From Xanthomonas campestris pv. phormiicola (GTDB lineage: Bacteria; Pseudomonadota; Gammaproteobacteria; Xanthomonadales; Xanthomonadaceae): a stretch of 64,000 nucleotides of DNA. The position numbers and the translations under genes were made by a program. Location of the stretch: the NCBI GenBank assembly GCA_025666215.1, contig CP102593.1:1067001-1131000 (forward strand). Reading direction: 5' to 3'. The notes below the pieces were generated by a model. That model was not told where the DNA came from, ran no database searches, and saw only the letters and a program-made list of their open reading frames with translations. The stretch's first letter is position 1; each line of letters opens with the position of its first letter. This document shows positions 1-9,198 of the stretch, piece after piece.

Positions 1-134
1 AGCAGGTACATCCAGCCGGCGCCGCGGACGACCTCAGCCAGCGCCGCCTGCACCACGTGGTCGAACGGGCCGGGCGCGACGCCCGCGATCAGCACCAGCA
101 AGGCCACCAGCGCGATGGACATACGGAACACCAT
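1..134 (-). CDS. N-terminus of a probable BCCT-family transporter (cut by window edge)
   Basis: Only about 44 residues are visible, reading leftward out of the window from an ATG at 134 (a second in-frame ATG lies at 122). The peptide has one hydrophobic helix ([18 protein letters not shown]), then [10 protein letters not shown] and ends in GWMYLL. A first helix followed by P-x-x-F, an amphipathic stretch and GW-YLL resembles the beginning of betaine/choline/carnitine transporters (BCCT), which move compatible solutes or quaternary amines across the inner membrane. GGAGA lies about 12 nt upstream of the first ATG. The identification is by pattern on a short fragment; another multi-pass transporter is possible. 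Confidence 0.4.
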   Translation of the reverse strand, partial: MVFRMSIALVALLVLIAGVAPGPFDHVVQAALAEVVRGAGWMYL

Positions 135-605
135 GGTAAGGAGCGTCTCCGATCAGGGAATCGAGAGGGAGCGCGCCGGCCCTGCGGCATGCGCAGGCGA
201 GCGGCACGCAGCGGTTGCCGGTCTGCACGCGCTGCGGCGGCAGCGCGGGGCAACGCGCGAACGAAGCGGGCGAGGATAGCGAGCGGATCGTCACGGCGCC
301 GTTATGGCGCGTTCCGGTGCGTGCGGCGTGCATGCCTCGCGATGCGCCAGCGCAGGCCATGCCATTGGCCCTTGCGGCCCGCGCCGCTGCATTGCGAGGC
401 AGTGTCTACGGCAGCGTCCACCTTCCTCGCACGTGGCGGTCGCCGCGGAGGCGGTGGCCGGCCCCGGTGGCATGGATGGCCAGGTGGCCCGCACCTGAAT
501 CCGCCAGGCAGCGGGCATGACGCCGGTCCCGGTTGTGCGCGTGTTCGCTCAGGTTGCACGGTGGCGGCCGATACCATGGCGGAAGGAGTCCTGCAGGGGA
601 AGGCC
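135..605. other. Gene-free interval between transporter start and chemoreceptor
   Basis: This stretch of about 470 bp separates the leftward transporter start from the rightward chemoreceptor. The open frames across it are long only because of the GC content and show no recognisable domain. Promoters for both divergent genes should lie here, but I cannot point to convincing -35/-10 pairs. Confidence 0.5.
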
Positions 606-2462
606 ATGTCGTTGTTCACACGCAATCCGGATGCCGACGCTGGACCCGCCGCGGCCTTGCCGGACGCGCCGGTGGCGCTGCTGCGGCTGGATCCGCAAGG
701 CCGGGTCCGCGCCGTCAACCGTGCCGCGCTGGATCTGCTGGGGGTGCAAGCGGAGGCCTTGCTCGGCGAGCCCAGCGAGGCGGTGTGGGGCCTGCCGCTG
801 GCGGCGCTGGCCGGCGTCGAGGGCAGCTGGCAGGCATCGCCGGACGATCCCGCGCGGCGCGTGCGCTACCAGCGCGATCGCGATCGCCATGGCGAGGGCT
901 GGCTGCTGTCGCTGCCGCATCCGGAAACCGCCGCGCTGCTGCGCGATGTCGCCCTGCTCGGTAACGGGCAGGCGCAAGGCGCCATCAGCCCGGCGCTGCA
1001 AGCGCTGGCGCAGCGGCTGCAGGCCGGTGCGCAGGCGCAGGCCTTGCTGGACCGGGTCGGCGAGCGCCTGACCGGGTGCGACCTGGACCTGGGCCTGAGC
1101 ACGCCGCTGTCCGCGCAGGAGACCGAGGCGATGGCCGGGCGGCGCCTGTCGGCCGGCTTCGGCAACCTGGCCGAGGCGATCCGCCAGGCGGTGGCGCTGT
1201 CGCTGCAGATCGCCGCCGACGTGCCGCAGGTGGTCGCCGAGAACGAGGAACTGGCGCAGCAATCGCAGACCCAGATGGACGCGCTGCAGACGGTGGTGGC
1301 GACCACCCGGCGGCTGCTGCAGGGCCTGCACGAGATGGACCAGGAGCTGCGCACGGTGATCGCGGTGGCGGCCAGCGCCGACGACAGCGCGCGCCAGGGC
1401 GTGGAGGCGGCGCGCGCGCTGGGCCAGGCGATGCGCGAGGTGGAGCGGCGCTCGGCGCGCGCCACCGAGGTCATCGAGGTGATCGACGCGGTCGCCTTCC
1501 AGACCAACATCCTGTCGATCAACGCCAGCATCGAGGCGGTGCATGCCGGCGCCGCCGGGCGCGGCTTCGCCGTGGTCGCCAGCGAGATCCGGCGCCTGGC
1601 CGAACGCGCCGCCGCGGCCGCGCGCGACGTGCGCAGCATCATCGGCGAGACCGGCAGCGCCCTGCACGACAGCGCCGCCTCGGCACAGCGTACCGAGCAG
1701 GTGCTCGGCGGCATCGGCCAACTGCTCGGCCGCGCCAGCGCGGCGATGGAGACCGTGGCCACCCGCGTCGCCGCGCAGGGCGAGGAGATCGGCGGTATCG
1801 ATCGCGCGGTCGAGCACGTGGTCGGGCTCAGCCGCAGCAACCTGGAGCATGTCGCGCGCGTGGTCGAGCGCAGCGCGGCGCTGGCCGCGGGCAGCACCAC
1901 GCTGCACGACTGCGTGGGCCTGTTCCGCTTGCCGGCCGACCCGATGCAGCAGCCGCGGCACGCGCGCATCCGCGAACTGGCCACGGCCACCGCCGGCAGG
2001 ATCGGGCAGGCGCTGGCCAATGCGGTCGCACGCGGCCGCATCGGCGAGGACGCGCTGTTCTCCACCGACTACACGCCGATCGCGGGCGTCGATCCGCCCA
2101 AGTACCGCACCGCCTTCGACGCGTTGTGCGACGAACTGCTGCCGCCGCTGCAGGAACCGCTGCTGGCCGCGCATCCGTGGATCGTGTTCGCGATCTGCGC
2201 CAATCCGGACGGCTACGTGCCGACCCACAACCTGCGCTTCAGCCAGCCGCTGAGCGGCGACCGCGCCCGCGACCTGGTCGGCAACCGCACCAAGCGCATG
2301 TTCACCGATCGGGTCGGGCGCAGCGTCGGCCGCCATACCCAGCCCTATCTGCTGCAGGTGTATCGGCGCGATACCGGGCAGATCCTGTTCGACCTGTCGG
2401 TGCCGGTGCATGTGCGCGGCCGCCACTGGGGCGGGCTGCGCGTGGCCTACGTGCTGGAATGA
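606..2462 (+). CDS. Soluble methyl-accepting chemotaxis protein with PAS-like N-terminus and C-terminal sensor extension
   Basis: 618 residues, starting at ATG 606 behind AGGGGAAGG. The reading frame stays open far upstream, but the upstream part has no domain and no RBS. Residues about 15-100 look PAS-like ([24 protein letters not shown]). The middle is an MCP signalling domain whose tip reads [20 protein letters not shown] followed by [19 protein letters not shown]. No transmembrane segment is visible, so it should signal from the cytoplasm to CheA/CheW. After the coiled coil a C-terminal module of about 170 residues ends in [20 protein letters not shown] and [10 protein letters not shown], a sensor-like extension seen in other soluble MCPs. 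The tip departs from the usual AAIEAARAGE ([10 protein letters not shown]). The ligand is unknown. Confidence 0.85.
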   Translation: MSLFTRNPDADAGPAAALPDAPVALLRLDPQGRVRAVNRAALDLLGVQAEALLGEPSEAVWGLPLAALAGVEGSWQASPDDPARRVRYQRDRDRHGEGWLLSLPHPETAALLRDVALLGNGQAQGAISPALQALAQRLQAGAQAQALLDRVGERLTGCDLDLGLSTPLSAQETEAMAGRRLSAGFGNLAEAIRQAVALSLQIAADVPQVVAENEELAQQSQTQMDALQTVVATTRRLLQGLHEMDQELRTVIAVAASADDSARQGVEAARALGQAMREVERRSARATEVIEVIDAVAFQTNILSINASIEAVHAGAAGRGFAVVASEIRRLAERAAAAARDVRSIIGETGSALHDSAASAQRTEQVLGGIGQLLGRASAAMETVATRVAAQGEEIGGIDRAVEHVVGLSRSNLEHVARVVERSAALAAGSTTLHDCVGLFRLPADPMQQPRHARIRELATATAGRIGQALANAVARGRIGEDALFSTDYTPIAGVDPPKYRTAFDALCDELLPPLQEPLLAAHPWIVFAICANPDGYVPTHNLRFSQPLSGDRARDLVGNRTKRMFTDRVGRSVGRHTQPYLLQVYRRDTGQILFDLSVPVHVRGRHWGGLRVAYVLE

Positions 2463-2480
2463 GCGCCGCGGCGAACGCCG

Positions 2481-2513
2481 CACAAAAAAACGCCACCGGG
2501 GTGAGCCGGCGGC
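2481..2513 (-). terminator. Minus-strand intrinsic terminator without an annotated gene
   Basis: On the minus strand a GC-rich hairpin (arms GCCGCCGG / CCGGTGGC, one mismatch) is followed by seven Ts. No minus-strand gene precedes it; the neighbours on both sides are rightward. Just before the hairpin, in the minus-strand sense, lies the CU-rich run TCTCTCTCTCCC. This could be the 3' end of a small RNA or a sink for antisense transcription (see findings). Confidence 0.5.
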
Positions 2514-2685
2514 AGGGAGAGAGAGACGTCGTTCTTGTGGGAACAAGGCTAGGCGCGGTATTTCGCCGGGGTTTGCCGCAATGGCCTGCGCGCGTGGCGG
2601 CGCTGACAAGAAGTGGCCCCGGTTGTGCGCCGATTCAGCTGCGCGTGGTTGGCTGCGGCCGCGGAAACGGGTCTAATGGGCGCAG

Positions 2686-4801
<2,116 letters not shown>

Positions 4802-4866
4802 CCGGCCCCACGCCGCCGTGGCGGGCGCTTGTCTATGATGCGCGCACGCCACCTCCGGAATTCCGC

Positions 4867-5532
4867 ATGCTCCGCTACGCGCTCGTCCTGCGCCGCCACC
4901 CGTCCGCGTTGCTGCTGGGCGTGCAGTTGCTGGGCGTGTTGCTGTATCCGCTGATGGAGGACACCGCGGCCGGGCGCGCGTTGTTCGGTGCGTTCGGCAT
5001 CGTGGTGCTGGGCCTGGCGCTGTGGGTGGTCAACCGCAGTCCGTCGCTGCTGTGGATCGCATGGTGCCTGGCGCTGCCGTCGGTAGTCCTGTCGATCGCC
5101 GCGGCGCTGCGCCACAGCCCCGCGCTCGGCGCGTTCGCGCAATTGCTGGAAAGCCTGCTGTATTTCTATACCGCGGCCAGCCTGATCGCCTACATGCTGC
5201 AGGACCACGAGGTCACCCGCGACGAGCTGTATGCGGCCGGCGCGACCTTCACCTTGCTGGCATGGGCGTTCGCCTTCGCGTTCTCGGTGTGCCAGCAATG
5301 GCTGCCGGGCAGCTTCACCGCCGCGCAGATGACGCAATCGCCGCGCACCTGGATGGAGCTGCTGTACCTGAGTTTCAGCGTGCTGTCCGGGGTCGGCCTC
5401 AGCGACGTGCTGCCGGTGTTGCCGCTGGCGCGTTCGCTGGTGATGCTCGAGCAGTTCGCCGGGGTGATGTACATCGCCCTGGTGGTGTCGCGGCTGATTG
5501 GCCTCAGCGTCACACGCAAATCCAAAGCCTGA
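4867..5532 (+). CDS. Membrane protein resembling a two-helix ion channel, filter motif degenerate
   Basis: 221 residues with several hydrophobic helices. The C-terminal part (YLSFSVLSGVGLSDVLPVLP, then LARSLVMLEQFAGVMYIALVVSRLIGL) lines up with the pore loop and last helix of bacterial potassium channels of the Ion_trans_2 type, where the filter reads T-V-G-Y-G-D. Here it reads SGVGLSD, so potassium selectivity is doubtful. It starts at ATG 4867. A -10-like TATGAT lies at about 4833, after thiC, so it may have its own promoter. Fold assignment moderate, function unknown. Confidence 0.6.
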   Translation: MLRYALVLRRHPSALLLGVQLLGVLLYPLMEDTAAGRALFGAFGIVVLGLALWVVNRSPSLLWIAWCLALPSVVLSIAAALRHSPALGAFAQLLESLLYFYTAASLIAYMLQDHEVTRDELYAAGATFTLLAWAFAFAFSVCQQWLPGSFTAAQMTQSPRTWMELLYLSFSVLSGVGLSDVLPVLPLARSLVMLEQFAGVMYIALVVSRLIGLSVTRKSKA

Positions 5533-5541
5533 ACTGCGGCT

Positions 5542-5565
5542 AAAAAAAACGCGCCAGGTGGCGCG
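5542..5565 (-). terminator. Minus-strand intrinsic terminator without an annotated gene
   Basis: A perfect hairpin (CGCGCC, loop AGGT, GGCGCG at 5550-5565) is preceded on the plus strand by eight As. Read on the minus strand this is a stem followed by eight Ts, a textbook intrinsic terminator. The plus strand has no T-run after the stem, so it is poorly placed to end the preceding rightward gene. About 35 nt upstream, in the minus-strand sense, lies CTCTCTCTCC (about 5600-5610), much like the other orphan terminator near 2.5 kb. Confidence 0.55.
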
Positions 5566-5650
5566 TAATCTTGCAACGTTTATGTGAGTTTCGTCGGCGG
5601 AGAGAGAGCCTGTAGTGCTTCGCCGCGGTCGGCGGCGGCAACGACTAGGG

Positions 5651-5656
5651 TAGAAT
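5651..5656 (+). promoter_or_regulatory. Possible -10 element (TAGAAT) for the CadC-like regulator
   Basis: TAGAAT lies about 130 nt before the start of the winged-helix regulator in otherwise GC-rich DNA. No good -35 element is visible, so the promoter may need an activator or an extended -10. Confidence 0.25.
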
Positions 5657-5788
5657 TTGTCGGCGTCGCCACGCCTGGCTGCATTCGTCGCATTGGTTTG
5701 CCGAATCTGCCCGTTGACGCCACACGGTGCCATTTGCGCCGTGACGTGGCTCCCACCCAAACGCAGATCGTCGTTGCCTTAGTCGCGC

Positions 5789-8131
5789 ATGTCCTCGCCA
5801 TCTCCTGCCACCCCGCTGCTTCCGGAACGGTTGCAGGTCGGCGATTGCCTGGTGCTGCTGTCGTTGCGCGAAGTGCACGCGCCGCGTGCGCGGCGGCCGC
5901 AGCGGCTCACGCCCAAGGCGATGGGCGTGCTGCGCGTGCTGCTGGCGCAGCCGGGGCAGGTGGTGGAGCGCGAGACCTTGCTGGCCCAGGTCTGGCCGGA
6001 CACGCAGCCGACCAACGACGTGGTGACCCAGGCCATCACCCAATTGCGCAAGGCCTTCGCCGCCGGTGCGAAGGGCGATGCGCCGGCCTACATCGAGACC
6101 CTGGCCAAAACCGGTTATCGCCTGGTGGCGCCGGTACAGGCGCTGGCCGAGGTGCAGACCGATGCCGCTGCGCCGTTCGCTGCGGTGGTGAGCGAGCACA
6201 TGCACGCCGATGCCGCCGTCGCTGCACCGGCGATCGCCGCCGCCGCGCCGCCGCCGCCGGCGGCGGCCGTTGTGCCGGCGCCGCAGTCGCGCCGTTTGCA
6301 GGCGGTGCTGGCCGCCGCCGTGGGCGCCGGCCTGATGCTGCTGGCGGTGCTGGTCTGGTGGCTGCCGCGCGGCGACCAGGACACGCTCGGCAGCGAGCAG
6401 GAGCGGGTGGTCGGCAGCCCGGAGCGGCCGTACCGGCTGATCACCACGATGCCGGGCTTCGAACTGGAGCCGGCCTTGTCGCCGGATGGCGCGCAGGTGG
6501 CGTATGCCGCGGGGATCGAGGGCCGCGCGGGCACGCAGCTGCTGGTGCAGGCGACCGGGCGTGCCGCCGGCAGCGCGTCGCCGCGTTCACTCGGCGTGCC
6601 GGACAAGGGCGATTCCGACCGCCTGCCGGCCTGGTCGCCGGATGGCCGCCGCATCGCCTTCGCCCGGCTCGGGCCGGACGGGCGCTGCCAGGTGATGGTG
6701 GTGGCCGCGGATGGGCGTGGCGCCGCGCGCGAGGCCACGCGCTGCGATGGCACCGAATTGCTCAGTTTCGACTGGACGCCGGACGGGCGCGGGCTGCTGT
6801 TCGGCAGCATGACCGGACGCCAGCCCAGCCGCGGCATCCGCGTGCTCGACCTGGCCAGCGGGCACTGGCGCGCGCTGTCCTACACGGTCGCCGCGGGCGA
6901 CTTCGACTATGCGCCGCGCTATTCGCCCGACGGGCAGTGGATCGCGTTCGTGCGCAACCCGCAGATGGGCGGCCTGTGGCGGATGCCGGCCGCCGGCGGC
7001 CGCGCCGAGCCGCTGACCCGTGAGTTCGCCGAGATCCGCGGCTGGGACTGGACCCAGGACGGGCGCGGCCTGGTGTTCGGGCGCCGGGTCGACAGCGAGA
7101 CCCGCCTGTACCGGCTGGATACCGCCTCGCAGCGCCTGCGCGACCTGGACCTGGGCGATGCGCAGTCGCCGACCCTGTCGCGCGACGGCGAGCGGCTCGC
7201 CTTCGTGCACCGGCGCCCGCAGTTCGCGCTGTATCGCATCGCCGCCGCCGACCGTCACGGCAAGCGCGACAGCCAGCGCCTGTTCGCCTCCACCGGACGC
7301 GACAGCCAACCGGTGATCGCGCCGGACGGGCGCCAGCTGGTCTTCAGCTCCGACCGGTCCGGCAGCTATGCGTTGTGGTGGGGCGATGTGACCCGGCCGC
7401 AGTCGCTGCGCCAGGTCGAGGGCCTGCGCCCGGAAACCCGGCAGCCGCCGGCCTGGTCGGCCGACAGCCAGTCGCTGCTGGTCAGCGGCCGCGATGCGCA
7501 GGGGCGCTCGGTGATCTACGAAGTGCGGCCGCAGTCGGGCAGCGTCGTGCCCTTGCCGGTGCCGTCGGGCGAACCGCTGCAGGCGGCGTACACCGCCGAT
7601 CCGGCGCAGCTGCTGGTGCTGCTCGGCGAGCACGGCCGCACCCGCCTGCAGCTGTACGACCGGCGCAGCCTGCCGTGGCGGCGGTTGGCGTCGCTGGACG
7701 ATGTCTCGCAACTGCGCGTGGACCCGGACAGCGGACGCGTGCTGTTCACCCGCCTGGCGCACAGCGGCCTGTGGCGCGCCGACGCCAGCTTGGACCCGGC
7801 CAGCGTGGCGGCGGTCGACCAGGCGGTGCCGTCGCTGTGGCGCTACCGCACCTGGGCGCTCGGTGCCGCCGGCGAGGTGCGCTACCTGTTCCCGACCGGC
7901 GAGTGCGCCAGCCGGCTTGCGCGGCTCGGCAGCGGGCTCGGCGACAGCGTGTGCCTGGACCGCGACCGGCTCAGTTCGGTCAACGGCTTCAGCATCGATC
8001 GGCGCAGTGGCGACGTGTATGCCTCGCTGGCGGTGGAGGATGGCAGCGACATCGGCTTCATGCGCATGCCCGACAGTACCGGCTGGTTCTCGGTGATCAC
8101 TTCCAAGTGGTTGCTGCACAAGGGAAAGTGA
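5789..8131 (+). CDS. CadC-like membrane regulator: winged helix, one TM helix, beta-propeller
   Basis: 780 residues. Residues about 25-110 form an OmpR/PhoB-type winged helix (LTPKAMGVLRVLLAQPGQVV, VVTQAITQLRKAF, YIETLAKTGYRLVAPV). A low-complexity Ala/Pro linker leads to one transmembrane helix near residue 175 (AVLAAAVGAGLMLLAVLVWW). The remainder is built of repeats with the SPDG or TPDGR signature (LSPDGAQVAY, WSPDGRRIAF, YSPDGQWIAF, IAPDGRQLVF), typical of TolB/WD40-like propellers, and should face the periplasm. The design suggests a one-component transmembrane sensor: the propeller senses, the cytoplasmic head binds DNA. It is followed by an AraC regulator and a TonB receptor, its likely targets. 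The signal is unknown. Confidence 0.85.
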   Translation: MSSPSPATPLLPERLQVGDCLVLLSLREVHAPRARRPQRLTPKAMGVLRVLLAQPGQVVERETLLAQVWPDTQPTNDVVTQAITQLRKAFAAGAKGDAPAYIETLAKTGYRLVAPVQALAEVQTDAAAPFAAVVSEHMHADAAVAAPAIAAAAPPPPAAAVVPAPQSRRLQAVLAAAVGAGLMLLAVLVWWLPRGDQDTLGSEQERVVGSPERPYRLITTMPGFELEPALSPDGAQVAYAAGIEGRAGTQLLVQATGRAAGSASPRSLGVPDKGDSDRLPAWSPDGRRIAFARLGPDGRCQVMVVAADGRGAAREATRCDGTELLSFDWTPDGRGLLFGSMTGRQPSRGIRVLDLASGHWRALSYTVAAGDFDYAPRYSPDGQWIAFVRNPQMGGLWRMPAAGGRAEPLTREFAEIRGWDWTQDGRGLVFGRRVDSETRLYRLDTASQRLRDLDLGDAQSPTLSRDGERLAFVHRRPQFALYRIAAADRHGKRDSQRLFASTGRDSQPVIAPDGRQLVFSSDRSGSYALWWGDVTRPQSLRQVEGLRPETRQPPAWSADSQSLLVSGRDAQGRSVIYEVRPQSGSVVPLPVPSGEPLQAAYTADPAQLLVLLGEHGRTRLQLYDRRSLPWRRLASLDDVSQLRVDPDSGRVLFTRLAHSGLWRADASLDPASVAAVDQAVPSLWRYRTWALGAAGEVRYLFPTGECASRLARLGSGLGDSVCLDRDRLSSVNGFSIDRRSGDVYASLAVEDGSDIGFMRMPDSTGWFSVITSKWLLHKGK

Positions 8132-8252
8132 GTTTCGTAAGTTGTTCGTGACGGCTTCGTGCCGATTTCGGACGAACATCGCCACATCGTCCTGACCTTG
8201 CCGCCACATCCGGCAAGACTGCGCGCCGGTTCAAGCAAAGCGGGTGCGTCGG

Positions 8253-9149
8253 ATGCGACAAGTCTTCCTGGCCGATCGTGGGCAACAACGGATGCTGGAC
8301 AACGAGGACGTGCCGGTCGGCTCGGCCTGCCTGGGCGCGGCACGGCTGGGCTGCCTGCAAGCTTCGGCCGCCGCATTCACGGTCTGGATCCAACTGCGCG
8401 GTAGCGCCTGGATCGAAGCCAAGGAAGGCCGCTTCGAACTGCAGCGCGGCCAGTGGCTGGCCTTCGAACGCGATTCGCGGCCGCTGGTGCAGGCCGATCG
8501 CGACGGGCTGTGCATCGGCCTGAGCCTGGATGCCGACGCATTGAAGGCGCTGGGGCGCATGGCCGATGCCACGCTGTACGCCGGCCGCGGCGCATTGCCG
8601 CCGCGCGAGGCGCGCATCGCATTGCGCCTGTGGCGGCAGGCGGCGGCGCGGCCGGGCGACGTGCTGGCGATGCGTCCGGTGCTGCTGCACCTGGCCTCGA
8701 TGCAGGGCGAGCTGTCGCACCGCGTGCAGCGTTGCCCGGGGCGCTCGCGGGTGCGCAAGCGCCAGGTGTTCGGGCGCATGCAGCGCGCGCATCTGTATCT
8801 GGAAGGACACCGCGACCGCGTGGTGCGGATCAGCGAACTGGCCGAGCTGACCAACTTCTCCAGCTGGTATCTGTCCAAGACCTTCCAGTGCCTTTACGAG
8901 GAAAGCCCGCAGGCGCTGTCGGCGCGGCTGCGCCTGGAGCGTGCCGCGGATCTGCTGCGCGACACCACGATGATGATCGGCGAGGTCGCCGCGGCCAGCG
9001 GCTTCGACAATTGCTGCAGCTTCGCCCGCGCCTTCCGTGCGCGCTTCGGCGTCTCCGCTTCGCAATATCGGCAGGCGGCGACCGTGCCGCCAGAGTCGGC
9101 AAAGTCTGCGAACGGCCGCAGCAAAGCGCCGGTGCTCACCGGAACGTAA
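8253..9149 (+). CDS. AraC-family transcriptional regulator
   Basis: 298 residues from ATG 8253; a GTG at 8244 is also in frame and neither has a strong RBS. The N-terminal two thirds resemble a cupin-type sensor (FELQRGQWLAFERDSRPLVQ). The C-terminal 100 residues carry two helix-turn-helix motifs, VRISELAELTNFSSWYLSKTF and MIGEVAAASGFDNCCSFARAFRARFGVSASQYR, the AraC/XylS signature. It sits directly between the CadC-like sensor and a TonB receptor in the same direction, so local control of the receptor is likely. The effector cannot be inferred. Confidence 0.9.
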   Translation: MRQVFLADRGQQRMLDNEDVPVGSACLGAARLGCLQASAAAFTVWIQLRGSAWIEAKEGRFELQRGQWLAFERDSRPLVQADRDGLCIGLSLDADALKALGRMADATLYAGRGALPPREARIALRLWRQAAARPGDVLAMRPVLLHLASMQGELSHRVQRCPGRSRVRKRQVFGRMQRAHLYLEGHRDRVVRISELAELTNFSSWYLSKTFQCLYEESPQALSARLRLERAADLLRDTTMMIGEVAAASGFDNCCSFARAFRARFGVSASQYRQAATVPPESAKSANGRSKAPVLTGT

Positions 9150-9198
9150 CGTGCCCAGGGCGCTTAACACGCCCCTAACGTTACCCCTGGAGAGATGA

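Noticed and set aside
57..605. Upstream extension of the chemoreceptor reading frame
   Set aside because: No RBS or domain, Arg/Gly/Ala-rich random-looking sequence; ATG 606 has a good RBS and gives a normal PAS-like start.
5550..5565. Hairpin as the terminator of the channel-like gene
   Set aside because: On the plus strand the stem is not followed by a T-run; the A-run lies before it, so it fits a minus-strand terminator instead.
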